Assembly (NCBI GenBank): GCA_902570155.1
Contig: CACFXU010000009.1
Location: forward strand, 1 to 64,000
Origin: an uncultured Alphaproteobacteria bacterium
Lineage (GTDB): Bacteria > Pseudomonadota > Alphaproteobacteria > HIMB59 > GCA-002718135
DNA length: 64,000 nucleotides
Direction of reading: 5' to 3'
Part shown: positions 29,567-40,258 of the stretch, in pieces
How positions within the stretch are numbered: position 1 is the stretch's first letter
Layout of the letters: each line of letters opens with the position of its first letter
Notes under the pieces: generated by a model
Told to the model about the DNA's origin: nothing
Database searches by the model: none
Seen by the model: only the letters and a program-made list of their open reading frames with translations
Program-made: the position numbers and the translations under genes

Positions 29567-30997
29567 CTACACGTCGTAGTATAGTTTAAACTCGTGTGGA
29601 TGAGGTCTAATATTAATAGGGTCAACCTCACTCTCTTTTTTATAGTTAATATAAGTTTCAATTACATCTTTGGTGAATACATCACCCTCTAATAAAAATG
29701 CATGGTCTTTTTCAAGAGCTTCAAGAGATTCAGCTAAAGATCCTGGCGTAGATTGAATTTTAGACAAAACTTCATCGCTAGCAGCATAGAGATTTATATC
29801 TGTTGGATCACCAGGGTTAATTTTATTTTTAATTCCATCTAATCCTGCCATTAACATTGCTGAGAATGCTAAGTATGGATTTGCACTTGGATCTGGACAT
29901 CTAAATTCCATTCTTTTTGCTTTAGGGCTTTGAGAATAAGCAGGAATTCTAACAGATGCAGTTCTATTTCTTTGAGAGTAAACAATGTTCACCGGAGCCT
30001 CAAAGCCTGGGACCAATCTTTTATAAGAATTAGTAGTAGGAGCACAAAAAGCTAAAAGAGCAGGTGCATGTTTAAGTATACCGCCAATATAATTTAGAGC
30101 TAAATCACTTAGGTTAGCATAGTTACCCTCTTTATACATTAATGTGTCACCGTCTTTCCAAACACTTTGATGAACGTGCATACCTGATCCATTATCTTCG
30201 AATAAAGGTTTAGGCATAAATGTAGCTGTCATTCCATGTTGTCTAGCAACATTTTTAACAACGTACTTATATTTCATCATATCATCAGCCATTTTTAGTA
30301 AAGGCGAAAATTCTAAATCAATTTCACATTGTCCACCTGTTGCAACTTCATGGTGATGTGCTTCAACTGTAAGACCAATGTCTTGCATTGTCATCACCAT
30401 TTCAGTTCTCACATCTTGAAGTGTATCAACTGGCGGTAAAGGAAAATAACCTTCTTTATGTCTAGGCTTATGACCTAAGTTTGGGTTTTCATCAGCACCA
30501 CTATTCCAAGTACCTTCAACAGAATCAACTTCATGAAATGCAAAATTTGATCCTGAGTCAAACTGAACGTTATTAAACACAAAAAATTCTGCTTCTGGAC
30601 CAAAAAATGCTGTGTCACCGATACCAGATGATTTCAAATAGGCTTCAGCTTTTTTAGCAATATTTCTTGGGTCACGACTATAGTCAACCAAAGTTACAGG
30701 ATCTTTAATATTACAATGTAATGCCAAAGTCTTTTCTGAAAAAAATGGATCAATATAGGCTGTTGTTGCATCTGGCAAAACAATCATATCACTGTCTTGA
30801 ATTTCTTGGAAACCTCTAACTGAAGATCCATCAAAACCAAGTCCGTCAGAAAATATATCTTCGTCTAAAAACTTAATTGGTATTGTAAAATGTTGAGTTG
30901 TTCCTGGTATATCAGTAAAGCGCATATCAACCATCTTAATGTCCATATCTTTAATTTCAGACATTAAATCTTTTGGAGTCGAGCTTTTTAATTTCAT
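29567..30997 (-). CDS. glnA: glutamine synthetase type I
   Basis: [68 protein letters not shown]. Confidence 0.97.
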   Translation of the reverse strand: MKLKSSTPKDLMSEIKDMDIKMVDMRFTDIPGTTQHFTIPIKFLDEDIFSDGLGFDGSSVRGFQEIQDSDMIVLPDATTAYIDPFFSEKTLALHCNIKDPVTLVDYSRDPRNIAKKAEAYLKSSGIGDTAFFGPEAEFFVFNNVQFDSGSNFAFHEVDSVEGTWNSGADENPNLGHKPRHKEGYFPLPPVDTLQDVRTEMVMTMQDIGLTVEAHHHEVATGGQCEIDLEFSPLLKMADDMMKYKYVVKNVARQHGMTATFMPKPLFEDNGSGMHVHQSVWKDGDTLMYKEGNYANLSDLALNYIGGILKHAPALLAFCAPTTNSYKRLVPGFEAPVNIVYSQRNRTASVRIPAYSQSPKAKRMEFRCPDPSANPYLAFSAMLMAGLDGIKNKINPGDPTDINLYAASDEVLSKIQSTPGSLAESLEALEKDHAFLLEGDVFTKDVIETYINYKKESEVDPINIRPHPHEFKLYYDV

Positions 30998-31021
30998 ATC
31001 TATCTCCTTACTTCAACAAAA

Positions 31022-31044
31022 GGGTATGCTATCCAGCGTTACCC
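31022..31044 (-). promoter_or_regulatory. candidate expression-platform hairpin between riboswitches and glnA
   Basis: Minus strand GGGTA-AC-GCT-GGAT-AGC-A-TACCC followed by TTTTG, 18 nt upstream of the SD/start region. Confidence 0.45.
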
Positions 31045-31082
31045 GGTTAAATCATGCTCTAGTTATGAAATCTGCTTTTGAT

Positions 31083-31136
31083 GCGCGTTCCTTCAGCCTA
31101 TGGCTTACTTCCGACCTATGTGTAATAGGTTGAACG
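31083..31136 (-). promoter_or_regulatory. glutamine riboswitch (glnA RNA), promoter-distal copy
   Basis: Minus strand CGTTCAACCTATTACACATAGGTCGGAAGTAAGCCATAGGCTGAAGGAACGCGC: P1 CGTTC/GAACG, P2 ACCTAT/ATAGGT, CGGAAGTA core, P3 AGCC/GGCT, GAAGGAACGCGC. Confidence 0.9.
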
Positions 31137-31153
31137 ATTTATAACTTTTGCAT

Positions 31154-31201
31154 GCGTTCCTTCGGCACAATGCCTACTTCCGACTCTAAAAGAGTTGAAC
31201 G
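31154..31201 (-). promoter_or_regulatory. glutamine riboswitch (glnA RNA), promoter-proximal copy
   Basis: Minus strand CGTTCAACTCTTTTAGAGTCGGAAGTAGGCATTGTGCCGAAGGAACGC: P1 CGTTC/GAACG, P2 ACTC/GAGT, CGGAAGTAGG core, P3 GGCA/TGCC, CCGAAGGAACGC. Confidence 0.92.
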
Positions 31202-31244
31202 ATTATTGGTTAATTACTAGGTTTTATATAAAAGTAAAGAAAAA

Positions 31245-31586
31245 TTAGACAGCATCACTGTCTTTTTCACCAGTCCTTATTCTAATTACCTGCTCAATAT
31301 TCGATACAAAAATCTTACCATCGCCGATTTTTCCTGAATAAGCGCTAGTTTTTATTGACTCAATAACATCATCTACTTGATTGTCTTCAACGATTACTTC
31401 AAGTTTCATTTTTGCTAAAAATTCATCATCATACCCATCATTAGGATCAATTCCACCAGTTGACCCTCTTTGTCTACCGAAACCTTTTACATCTACTAAT
31501 GTCATCCCGGATATTCCAAGTTCATGTAAAGCTTCTTTAACTTGAGAAAGTTTAAAGGGCTTAATGATTGCTTCTATTTTTTTCAT
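31245..31586 (-). CDS. glnB: nitrogen regulatory protein PII (atypical T-loop)
   Basis: MKKIEAIIKPFKLSQVKEALHELGISGMTLVDVKGFGRQRG..., GKIGDGKIFVSNIEQVIRIRTGEKDSDAV. Confidence 0.9.
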   Translation of the reverse strand: MKKIEAIIKPFKLSQVKEALHELGISGMTLVDVKGFGRQRGSTGGIDPNDGYDDEFLAKMKLEVIVEDNQVDDVIESIKTSAYSGKIGDGKIFVSNIEQVIRIRTGEKDSDAV

Positions 31587-32740
31587 ATTGTTGATAACCT
31601 ATTAATTGCTTCTTTAATGTTTTCTAGAGAATTAGCAAAACTTATTCTAACAAATTCTTCAGCATTATCTCCAAAGCTAGAGCCTGGAACTAATGCAACA
31701 CCTTTTTCTTCAAGTGCGATTTCTGAAAATTTATTTCCGCTCAATCCAGTTTTTGAAATATTGGGAAATGCATAAAAAGCACCACCCGGTTCAAAACAAG
31801 AAATTTTTTCTAATTTATTCAATTCATTAAAAACGTAATCTTTTCTTTTTTGAAATTCACTAACAATATTTGTTATTTCTTTCTGAGAACCTTTTATTGC
31901 TTCTAATCCTGCATATTGTGAAATTGAGGTAGCGCAGGAATTATAATTGACACATATTTTATTAGCATGTTCAATTAAATTTTCTGGCCATATGCTCCAG
32001 CCTAGCCTCCATCCAGTCATACAATATGTTTTGCTCCATCCCTCAAGAACTATCAATCTATCTTTTATACTTTCGTATTCTAATAATGATGGCATTTGTT
32101 CATTATTAAAAATAATATTACTATAAATTTCATCACTTAAAATGGAGACGTTTGGATATTGCTCTAATAAATTAACAAGATCAGTAATTTTTTTCTTATT
32201 CATATATGATCCTGTTGGATTGTTTGGATTATTTATTATTATCAAACTTGTTTTATCAGAAATTAATTCTTTTAATTGTTCAGTATTAATTTCAAAATCA
32301 TCTTTTTCTGAGAGCTTTAATGGTACAGCTTTTGCACCGCTGTATTTTATCATAGATCTATAAATTGGAAATCCAGGATCAGGAAAAATTATTTCTCTAT
32401 TTTCACTACCTAACAATAATGCTGAAATAAAAATTACAGGCTTGCCTCCTGGAGTTATTAAAACATTATCTGGTTTAATATTTGATTTATATTTTTTGAA
32501 TACTAGTTCTGAAATTGATTCTCGTAATTCAGGTATTCCATTTGATGGAGTATAACCATGATGGCCATCTTTAATTGCTTTAATGGCTGCTTCCTGAATA
32601 TTTATTGGCGTAGGAAAATCGGGTTGTCCTATTCCTAAATTAATAATATCTTTACCTTTAGCAGCAAGATTATTAGCTTTAGCAAGAATAGAGAATGCAG
32701 TTTCTGTTTCCAGATTAAATATTCTTTTTGAAACTTCCAT
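31583..32740 (-). CDS. pyridoxal-phosphate aminotransferase (class I/II, AspC-like)
   Basis: INLGIGQPDFPTP, NNPNNPTGSYM, LSDEIYSNI, EGWSKTYCMTGWRLGW. Confidence 0.9.
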   Translation of the reverse strand: MEVSKRIFNLETETAFSILAKANNLAAKGKDIINLGIGQPDFPTPINIQEAAIKAIKDGHHGYTPSNGIPELRESISELVFKKYKSNIKPDNVLITPGGKPVIFISALLLGSENREIIFPDPGFPIYRSMIKYSGAKAVPLKLSEKDDFEINTEQLKELISDKTSLIIINNPNNPTGSYMNKKKITDLVNLLEQYPNVSILSDEIYSNIIFNNEQMPSLLEYESIKDRLIVLEGWSKTYCMTGWRLGWSIWPENLIEHANKICVNYNSCATSISQYAGLEAIKGSQKEITNIVSEFQKRKDYVFNELNKLEKISCFEPGGAFYAFPNISKTGLSGNKFSEIALEEKGVALVPGSSFGDNAEEFVRISFANSLENIKEAINRLSTI

Positions 32741-32792
32741 ATTTTTGATATAGCGATTTAATATAAAAATTAAACTTTTAATTAAGTTATAT

Positions 32793-32870
32793 GGCGAGCG
32801 TAGCTCAGTTGGTTAGAGCGCAGGCTTGTGGTGCCTGATGCCGTGGGTTCGAATCCCATCGTTCGCCCCA
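32793..32870 (+). tRNA. tRNA-His (GTG)
   Basis: Cloverleaf with encoded G-1 opposite C73, anticodon loop TTGTGGT, encoded CCA. Confidence 0.94.
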
Positions 32871-32937
32871 TTTTCTATTTAGTTTATTTTCTCTATTGTT
32901 TTTTAATTTATTGTACATAAAAGGCTAATATTAATAG

Positions 32938-33022
32938 GGGCCGGTGGTGGAATTGGTAGACACGCTAGATTTAGGTTCTAGTGCCGCGAGGTGTGAAGGT
33001 TCAAGTCCTTTCCGGCCTACCA
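32938..33022 (+). tRNA. tRNA-Leu (TAG)
   Basis: 85-nt class II tRNA with variable arm; anticodon loop ...TTTAGGT. Confidence 0.93.
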
Positions 33023-33038
33023 TTAGGTATAAAGAGTT

Positions 33039-34391
33039 ATGAACACAAAAGAATTAAAATCTACAAAACTTTATAAAGAATTCTCATTAGAAATTCCTTA
33101 CAAAGAAATTGATATTGAAGTAGATAATAAGATAAATCAAATATTACCTACAGTAAATATTCCTGGTTTTAGAAAAGGTAAAGCACCACTAAATATTGTT
33201 AAAAAAAAATACGAAGATAATGTCTTAAATGAAGTTATTCAAAAAGTAATAGATACAAATACAAAAAAATTAATTGATGAAAAAAAGTTTTCTCTTTTTA
33301 GAGCTCCTAAAGTTGAACTTAGTAACTACGAAAAAAACAAGCCAATAACAATAAATTTAAAATTTGATTTGAAACCTGAAATCAAACTCAAAGATTTTAA
33401 AGATCTCAAAATTAATAAGTATGAAATTGAATTAGGTAAAAAAGCAGAAGAAAATCAATTTAAGAGTTTTATTGACTCACAAAAAAATTTTAAAAAAATT
33501 GAAAGTTTGAGACAGGTTAAAAATTCTGACAAGGTTATTGTTAATTTTGAATCCTCTCAAGAAGATCTTCCAGAATATTTAAAATCTCAAAAAAATTTTC
33601 CAATTGATTTGGGGTTTGATGATGGAATACTTCCAGGTTTAAATAAAGAATTGATTGATAGAAAAGTAAAAGCTGGAGATAAAATTGAATTAAAAATCAA
33701 CTTATCTAAAATTCTTAAAGATGATAAATTTAAAAAAACATCATTTTATTTTGAAATAATTTCAATTGAAGAAAAAATTAAATTTGAACTTACAAAGGAG
33801 TTTTTAGATAAGAATGGTTTCAAAACTGAAAAAGATCTTAAAGATTTTTTAGTGAGCAATATGAAATCTCAATATGAGCAAGGTATAAAACAAATTGAAA
33901 AAAAAGAGTTAATGGACCTTTTAGATAATAATTATAAATTTGACTTACCTGATGGAGTACTAGAAGATGATTTTAATCAAATATGGAATCGTTTAGAGCA
34001 AGCTAAAAAAGAGGGTAATTTAGATGAGGATGATAGGTTATTAAAAGATGACGATCTAAAAAAGAGATATAAAAAAATTTCAGAAAGAAGGGTTAAGCTT
34101 GGTTTATTAATGCAACATATCGCCTCAGAAGAAAAAATTGATGTATCTGAAGAAGAAATTAACAAAGGAATCTTAGATTATACTAGGCAGTATCCTGGTC
34201 AAGAAAAGCAGATTATGGAATATTTTGAAAAAAATCCATCATCACTCGATACAATTAGAGCACCCCTTATAGAGCAAAAAGTAATCGATTCAATTATTTC
34301 CAAATCGAAAACAAATGTTATAAAATTAAATCAAGATGAATATAAAAAACTTGAAGCTAAAACATTTGATATTAAAGATACAAAAAAATGA
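33039..34391 (+). CDS. tig: trigger factor
   Basis: [20 protein letters not shown] signature; upstream of clpP-clpX-lon. Confidence 0.93.
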   Translation: MNTKELKSTKLYKEFSLEIPYKEIDIEVDNKINQILPTVNIPGFRKGKAPLNIVKKKYEDNVLNEVIQKVIDTNTKKLIDEKKFSLFRAPKVELSNYEKNKPITINLKFDLKPEIKLKDFKDLKINKYEIELGKKAEENQFKSFIDSQKNFKKIESLRQVKNSDKVIVNFESSQEDLPEYLKSQKNFPIDLGFDDGILPGLNKELIDRKVKAGDKIELKINLSKILKDDKFKKTSFYFEIISIEEKIKFELTKEFLDKNGFKTEKDLKDFLVSNMKSQYEQGIKQIEKKELMDLLDNNYKFDLPDGVLEDDFNQIWNRLEQAKKEGNLDEDDRLLKDDDLKKRYKKISERRVKLGLLMQHIASEEKIDVSEEEINKGILDYTRQYPGQEKQIMEYFEKNPSSLDTIRAPLIEQKVIDSIISKSKTNVIKLNQDEYKKLEAKTFDIKDTKK

Positions 34392-34999
34392 AAGATCCAA
34401 TAGATAATATTACAAATAACTTAATTCCAATGGTTGTGGAACAATCATCAAGAGGTGAAAGATCTTATGATATCTATTCCAGATTGTTAAAAGAAAGAAT
34501 AATCTTTCTAACTGGTCCTATTGACGATAACATAGCAAGTCTAATATGTGCACAAATATTATTTCTAGAGTCTGAAAATCCAAAAAAAGAAATTTCTTTT
34601 TATATAAATTCCCCTGGAGGTATTGTTTGGTCAGGATTAGCAATTTACGATACTATGCAATATGTTTCTTCAAAAATTATGACTATTTGTATTGGGCAAG
34701 CAGCGTCAGCAGGCTCTCTTCTTTTAACAGCTGGTGAAAAAGGAATGAGATTTTCTCTTCCGAATTCGAGAATTATGGTTCATCAACCCAGTGGTGGTAT
34801 GCAAGGACAGGTTACAGATATTGAAATTCAAACTAATGAAATTAAAAAAACAAAATTGAAATTAAATGAAATTTACTCAAAACACACAGGAAAGAAATTA
34901 TCTGAAATTTCAAGTATCATGGAAAGAGACAAGTATTTCTCTGCCGAAGAAGCTATTAAATTTGGTTTAATAGATAAAATTGTAAAGGATAGGAAATAA
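34388..34999 (+). CDS. clpP: ATP-dependent Clp protease proteolytic subunit
   Basis: [38 protein letters not shown]. Confidence 0.97.
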   Translation: MKDPIDNITNNLIPMVVEQSSRGERSYDIYSRLLKERIIFLTGPIDDNIASLICAQILFLESENPKKEISFYINSPGGIVWSGLAIYDTMQYVSSKIMTICIGQAASAGSLLLTAGEKGMRFSLPNSRIMVHQPSGGMQGQVTDIEIQTNEIKKTKLKLNEIYSKHTGKKLSEISSIMERDKYFSAEEAIKFGLIDKIVKDRK

Positions 35000-36264
35000 T
35001 GAATAAGAAAAATGATAAAGATTCATTGTTTTGCTCTTTTTGTGGTAAAAATCAGAAAGAAGTTAAAAAGTTAATAGCCGGTCCAACTGTCTTTGTATGT
35101 GATGAATGCGTAGAACTATGCATGGATATTATAAAAGAAGATAATAAGAATAATAAATTCAAAATTAAAAAAGATATACCTAAACCTTCAGAGATAAATA
35201 AATTTTTAAATGATTATGTAATAGGACAGAAAGATTCTAAAAAAATACTTTCTGTAGCTGTTTATAATCACTACAAAAGGCTATCATCTAACTTAGAAAA
35301 CGATAACATTGAAATATCAAAATCAAATATTCTTTTAGTTGGACCCACTGGTACCGGAAAAACATTGCTAGCGCAGACTTTAGCAAAAATATTAGACGTT
35401 CCTTTTACAGTTGCTGATGCAACAAGTTTAACTGAAGCAGGATATGTTGGAGAGGATGTAGAAAATATAATTCTTAAATTACTACAAGCTTCTGATTACA
35501 ATGTTGAACGTGCACAAAAAGGGATTGTATATATTGACGAAATTGATAAAATTGGAAGAAAAAGTGACAATCCTTCTATAACAAGAGATGTTTCTGGAGA
35601 GGGTGTGCAGCAAGCTCTACTTAAAATTATGGAAGGGACTATTGCAAGTGTTCCACCACAAGGAGGAAGAAAACATCCACAGCAAGAATTTTTACAGGTG
35701 GATACTTCTAACATACTTTTTATATGCGGAGGTGCCTTTTCTGGTTTGGAAGAGATAATAAATTATCGTTTGAAAGGAACTGCCATAGGTTTTAATTCCA
35801 AATTAGAATTAGAAACTGAAAAAACCATTGGAGCATCACTTAAAAAGCTGGAGAACCAAGATTTGTTAAAATTTGGAATGATACCTGAATTTATTGGAAG
35901 ACTTCCAGTAATTACTACTTTGAGTGAACTAGACGAAGATATGCTAATTCGAATAATGACTCAACCAAAAAACGCCATCTTAAAGCAATTTGAATCTCTT
36001 ATGAAAATGGATGGAGTAAAATTAGAAATTAAAGAAGATGCATTAAAAGCTATTGCAAAGTTAGCGGTTTCACAAAACACCGGAGCTAGAGGTTTAAGGT
36101 CTATAATAGAAGATTCATTAATGGATCTTATGTATAAAGTTCCAGATCTGAAAGATTTATATAAGGTGGTTATAAATAAAGATGTGATTGCAAGAAAATC
36201 TGAACCAATATTAATCTATTCAAATAAGAACAATAATCAAAAATTAATGTCTAATAACTCTTGA
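34999..36264 (+). CDS. clpX: ATP-dependent Clp protease ATP-binding subunit
   Basis: Zinc domain [18 protein letters not shown]...CDECVELC, Walker A GPTGTGKT. Confidence 0.97.
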   Translation: MNKKNDKDSLFCSFCGKNQKEVKKLIAGPTVFVCDECVELCMDIIKEDNKNNKFKIKKDIPKPSEINKFLNDYVIGQKDSKKILSVAVYNHYKRLSSNLENDNIEISKSNILLVGPTGTGKTLLAQTLAKILDVPFTVADATSLTEAGYVGEDVENIILKLLQASDYNVERAQKGIVYIDEIDKIGRKSDNPSITRDVSGEGVQQALLKIMEGTIASVPPQGGRKHPQQEFLQVDTSNILFICGGAFSGLEEIINYRLKGTAIGFNSKLELETEKTIGASLKKLENQDLLKFGMIPEFIGRLPVITTLSELDEDMLIRIMTQPKNAILKQFESLMKMDGVKLEIKEDALKAIAKLAVSQNTGARGLRSIIEDSLMDLMYKVPDLKDLYKVVINKDVIARKSEPILIYSNKNNNQKLMSNNS

Positions 36265-36294
36265 TTTTAATGAACATATAAACATTTATATTAT

Positions 36295-38661
36295 ATGGTA
36301 AAAAACACAATTCCTGTTCTGCCTCTAAGAGATATCGTTGTATTTCCTAATATGGTTGCCCCTCTATTCGTTGGTAGAGAACAATCAGTGAATGCACTTA
36401 ATCATGTGATGAAGAGTGATAAAAAAATTTTTTTACTTTCTCAAAAAAACTCAAAGGTTGATAATCCTGATAAGGAAAATTTGTATTCTTTTGGGACTAT
36501 AGCCAAAATTATTCAACTATTGAAACTTCCAGATGGAACTCTTAAGGTTCTAGTTGAGGGGATACAAAGAGCTAAAGCTAATAAAATAAATTTTAATAAT
36601 GAATTTATAACTGCATCAATAACTGAAATTAATCAAAAAACAAAAAAAAATTCAAATATAAAGGCTCTTCAAAAACTCATTATAGAGCAGTTTATTGAAT
36701 TTCAAAAAATAAATAAGAAAGTCTCACTTGATGTGATCAACAATGTTAAATCATCAAATGATCCTAATAAAATTGTTGATATTATAGTATCAAACATATC
36801 AATTTCTATATCTCAAAAACAAGAAATTTTGGAAATTATAAACACAGAAGAAAGACTAAACAAAATATATGGTTACTTAGTATCTGAAATTGATTCTTTT
36901 CAAGTTGAAAAAAAAATAAAAGGTCGAGTAAAGAGACAAATGGAGAAAACTCAGAAGGAATATTACTTAAATGAACAAATGAAAGCTATACAAAAAGAAT
37001 TAGGTGAAAACGAAGATTTAGATGAAATAGCTGAGCTTGAAAAGAAATTAAATCAATACAAATTATCCAAAGAAGCTAAAGATAAATGCTCATCAGAAAT
37101 TAAAAAATTAAAAAATATGAGCCCTATGTCGGCTGAAGCTACTGTAATTAGAAATTATTTAGACTGGGTAATGTCAATACCTTGGAATAATCCTGATCAA
37201 ATTTCTCAGAATATAAATAAAGCCTCTGAAATTTTGGAAAATGATCATTATGGTTTAGATAAAGTGAAAGAGAGAATTCTTGAATATTTAGCGGTTCAAA
37301 AAAGGACCAATAGGCTTAAGGGTCCAATTTTATGTTTAGTTGGACCACCAGGTGTTGGAAAAACATCGCTTGGCAAATCTATTGCAAATTCTACAGGAAG
37401 AAGTTTTGTTAGAATGTCACTCGGGGGTGTGAGAGATGAAGCTGAAATTAGAGGACACAGAAAAACATATATTGGTTCAATGCCAGGCAGATTTATTCAA
37501 GCAATGAAAAAATCAAAATCGTCTAATCCGTTAATTCTTTTAGACGAAATCGATAAACTTGGTTCTGATTGGAGAGGTGATCCATCTTCCGCACTTCTTG
37601 AAGTCCTTGATCCTGAACAAAATAATAAATTTAATGACCATTACCTAGAGCTAGACTACGATCTTTCTGATGTAATGTTTGTATGTACGGCAAATACACT
37701 CAATATTCCTCCAGCTCTTCTTGACAGAATGGAAGTAATAAGAATACCAGGCTATACAGAAAAAGAAAAAAATCAAATCGCAAAAAGATATTTAGTTCCA
37801 AAGCAAATTAAAAACCATGGTATTAAAAAATCAGAAATATCTTTTAACTCAAATGTTTTAAACTCAATAATTAGAAATTATACGAGGGAAGCTGGCGTAA
37901 GAAATCTCGAAAAAGAAATTTCTAAAGTTTGCAGAAAAGCAGTAAAAAAACTAGAAACTACAAGATTGAAAAAAATTAAATTAAATCTGAAATCACTCCA
38001 AGATCTTTTAGGAATCGCAAAATTTAGGTCAAATGAAATTGAAAAAAAGAATTTAATAGGTGTAACAAATGGTTTGGCATGGACAGAAGTAGGAGGAGAA
38101 ATATTGTCAGTAGAAGTTATTTTATCCATTGGAAAGGGAAAATTAACTATTACTGGAAAGTTAGGTGAAGTGATGCGTGAATCAATTCAAGCTGCTACAT
38201 CATATGTAAAATCTAAATCAATAAGTTTAGGTATTAATCCAAAAGATTTTGAGAGCTATGATATACATATCCATGTTCCAGAAGGTGCAACACCGAAAGA
38301 TGGACCAAGTGCCGGTATAGCCATATTTAATTCCCTAGTTTCCTCTTTGACTAATAATAAAATTAAAAGAGATGTTGCTATGACTGGAGAAATTACACTA
38401 AGAGGTCGAGTACTTCCTATCGGTGGGCTCAAAGAAAAAATCTATGCAGCTAGTAGAGCTGGTATAAAAAAAGTACTTATACCGTATGAAAATTATAGAG
38501 AAGTAACGGAGTTTGATAGAGAAGTTATTAAGGGCATGAAGATAATAGCAGTTTCTGATGCTTTCTCAATTCTTGAGCACACCTTATTAAAACCAATAAT
38601 TCCACTAAATTTGTCCGAATCTCAATTAAAAAATAACCAAAACAATACTAGTACCCATTAA
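36295..38661 (+). CDS. lon: Lon protease
   Basis: GPPGVGKTSLGKSIA, catalytic PKDGPSAGIAI. Confidence 0.97.
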   Translation: MVKNTIPVLPLRDIVVFPNMVAPLFVGREQSVNALNHVMKSDKKIFLLSQKNSKVDNPDKENLYSFGTIAKIIQLLKLPDGTLKVLVEGIQRAKANKINFNNEFITASITEINQKTKKNSNIKALQKLIIEQFIEFQKINKKVSLDVINNVKSSNDPNKIVDIIVSNISISISQKQEILEIINTEERLNKIYGYLVSEIDSFQVEKKIKGRVKRQMEKTQKEYYLNEQMKAIQKELGENEDLDEIAELEKKLNQYKLSKEAKDKCSSEIKKLKNMSPMSAEATVIRNYLDWVMSIPWNNPDQISQNINKASEILENDHYGLDKVKERILEYLAVQKRTNRLKGPILCLVGPPGVGKTSLGKSIANSTGRSFVRMSLGGVRDEAEIRGHRKTYIGSMPGRFIQAMKKSKSSNPLILLDEIDKLGSDWRGDPSSALLEVLDPEQNNKFNDHYLELDYDLSDVMFVCTANTLNIPPALLDRMEVIRIPGYTEKEKNQIAKRYLVPKQIKNHGIKKSEISFNSNVLNSIIRNYTREAGVRNLEKEISKVCRKAVKKLETTRLKKIKLNLKSLQDLLGIAKFRSNEIEKKNLIGVTNGLAWTEVGGEILSVEVILSIGKGKLTITGKLGEVMRESIQAATSYVKSKSISLGINPKDFESYDIHIHVPEGATPKDGPSAGIAIFNSLVSSLTNNKIKRDVAMTGEITLRGRVLPIGGLKEKIYAASRAGIKKVLIPYENYREVTEFDREVIKGMKIIAVSDAFSILEHTLLKPIIPLNLSESQLKNNQNNTSTH

Positions 38662-38704
38662 TATATTATTTAAAAAAACCTAAGTATTTAGGCATATAGT
38701 TATC

Positions 38705-38732
38705 AAATTCCCTAATTTCTGGGAAATTTTTT
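38705..38732 (+). terminator. probable terminator after lon
   Basis: AAATTCCC..GGGAAATTTTTT hairpin with T tract. Confidence 0.5.
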
Positions 38733-38741
38733 ATAATAATG

Positions 38742-38770
38742 TTGACTTGTTGGAAAAACAGAGAATTATC
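38742..38770 (+). promoter_or_regulatory. sigma70-like promoter for the HU gene
   Basis: TTGACT - 17 nt - ATTATC upstream of HU start at 38798. Confidence 0.45.
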
Positions 38771-38797
38771 ATCTTAAATTAATAAAGGAGACTAAAA

Positions 38798-39073
38798 GTG
38801 AATAAAAATGATCTTATCGCATCTGTAGCATCTTCCGCAGGACTATCAAAATCTGACGCAACTAGAGCAATTGAAAGTTTTCTTGACTCAATAACTAATG
38901 CTCTTAAAAGAGATGAAAAAGTTAGTATAGTTGGTTTTGGTAATTTTAGCGTTAGCCACAGAAAAGCTACTACTGGTAGAAATCCCAGAACTGGTGAATC
39001 TATTCAAATACCAGCATCTAAAAGACCAAAATTTACTGTAGGAAAAGCTTTAAAAGACTCAGTAAACAATTAA
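38798..39073 (+). CDS. hup: HU family DNA-binding protein
   Basis: VGFGNFSVSHRKATTGRNPRTGESIQIPASKRPKFTVGKALKD; GTG start. Confidence 0.95.
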   Translation: MNKNDLIASVASSAGLSKSDATRAIESFLDSITNALKRDEKVSIVGFGNFSVSHRKATTGRNPRTGESIQIPASKRPKFTVGKALKDSVNN

Positions 39074-39092
39074 TTACCTTTTTTTCTTGCGC

Positions 39093-39126
39093 CGGCTGTT
39101 AAATAAATTTAACAGCCGCTTTTATT
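39093..39126 (+). terminator. Rho-independent terminator after hup
   Basis: Perfect 11-bp stem CGGCTGTTAAA/TTTAACAGCCG followed by CTTTTATTT. Confidence 0.9.
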
Positions 39127-39127
39127 T

Positions 39128-39203
39128 GGGTGTTTAGCTCAGTTGGTAGAGCATCTCGTTTACACCGAGAGGGTCGGGAGTTCAAGTCTCTCAACACCCA
39201 CCA
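39128..39203 (+). tRNA. tRNA-Val (TAC)
   Basis: 76-nt cloverleaf, anticodon loop TTTACAC, encoded CCA. Confidence 0.94.
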
Positions 39204-39206
39204 TGC

Positions 39207-39283
39207 GCGGGAGTAGTTCAGCTGGTTAGAACGCTGCCCTGTCACGGCAGAGGCCGCGGGTTCGAATCCCGTCTCTCGCGCCA
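39207..39283 (+). tRNA. tRNA-Asp (GTC)
   Basis: 77-nt cloverleaf, anticodon loop CTGTCAC, encoded CCA. Confidence 0.94.
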
Positions 39284-39383
39284 CTTTTTTCAGTGTTTTT
39301 TTGTGTACTAAAGTCGCAACGAGACACGTTGTTATTGTTGAATAAATCGTTAAATATATTACTGATTTAATTGTGAGATTATA

Positions 39384-39749
39384 GTGTCAGAATTTCTATT
39401 AGAGTATTTACCAATTTTAATTTTTATATTCATTGCTTTAGCATTAGCTATAGGTATGACATTGTTATCATTTGTTATTGGTGATTATCAACCTGATCAA
39501 GAAAAACTTTCAGCGTATGAATGTGGATTTGAAGCTTTTGACGATGCTCGAGGAAGATTTGATGTAAGATTTTATTTAGTTGCGATCTTATTTATTATCT
39601 TTGATTTGGAAGTTGCTTTCTTGTTTCCATGGGCGATAACACTTGGTAAAATTGGATTATTTGGTTTTTGGTCAATGATGATTTTCCTGACTGTTTTAAC
39701 TATTGGTTTTATTTATGAATGGAAAAAAGGAGCTTTAGAATGGGAGTAA
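39384..39749 (+). CDS. nuoA: NADH-quinone oxidoreductase subunit A
   Basis: [47 protein letters not shown] start. Confidence 0.96.
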   Translation: MSEFLLEYLPILIFIFIALALAIGMTLLSFVIGDYQPDQEKLSAYECGFEAFDDARGRFDVRFYLVAILFIIFDLEVAFLFPWAITLGKIGLFGFWSMMIFLTVLTIGFIYEWKKGALEWE

Positions 39750-40252
39750 ATAAAGCAAAAGAAATTGTTGATGATACTTTAAACACAGAATTATCCTCGA
39801 AAGGTTTCTTAGTTGCTAGCTACGATAAAATTCTTACTTGGGCTAGAACTGGTTCTTTATGGCCAATGACTTTTGGATTGGCATGCTGTGGAGTAGAAAT
39901 GATACATTCTTACATGGCAAGATATGATCTTGATCGTTATGGAGTTATACCAAGAGGCAGTCCAAGACAATCTGATGTAATGATAGTTGCTGGAACACTG
40001 ACAAATAAAATGGCTCCAGCTTTAAGGAAAGTTTATGATCAAATGCCAGAACCTCGATGGGTTATATCAATGGGTTCTTGTGCAAATGGAGGGGGATATT
40101 ATCATTATTCATATTCAGTAGTTAGAGGTTGTGATCGAATTGTCCCTGTTGATGTTTACGTACCAGGATGCCCTCCAACAGCAGAAGCATTAGTTTACGG
40201 CATATTGCAATTACAGAAAAAAATTAGAAGAGAAAATAAATTTAAAAGATAG
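39740..40252 (+). CDS. nuoB: NADH-quinone oxidoreductase subunit B
   Basis: [29 protein letters not shown] track start 39719, likely start 39740. Confidence 0.96.
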   Translation: MGVNKAKEIVDDTLNTELSSKGFLVASYDKILTWARTGSLWPMTFGLACCGVEMIHSYMARYDLDRYGVIPRGSPRQSDVMIVAGTLTNKMAPALRKVYDQMPEPRWVISMGSCANGGGYYHYSYSVVRGCDRIVPVDVYVPGCPPTAEALVYGILQLQKKIRRENKFKR

Positions 40253-40258
40253 TTTTAT

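Noticed and set aside
38686-38701. Short hairpin CCTAAGTATTTAGG after lon
   Set aside because: Only a 5-bp AT-rich stem with no T tract on the coding strand; the hairpin at 38705-38732 is the better terminator candidate
39099-39284. Minus-strand ORF MARETGFEPAASAVTGQRSNQLNYSR...
   Set aside because: Antisense of tRNA-Val and tRNA-Asp; a well-known type of spurious tRNA-derived ORF
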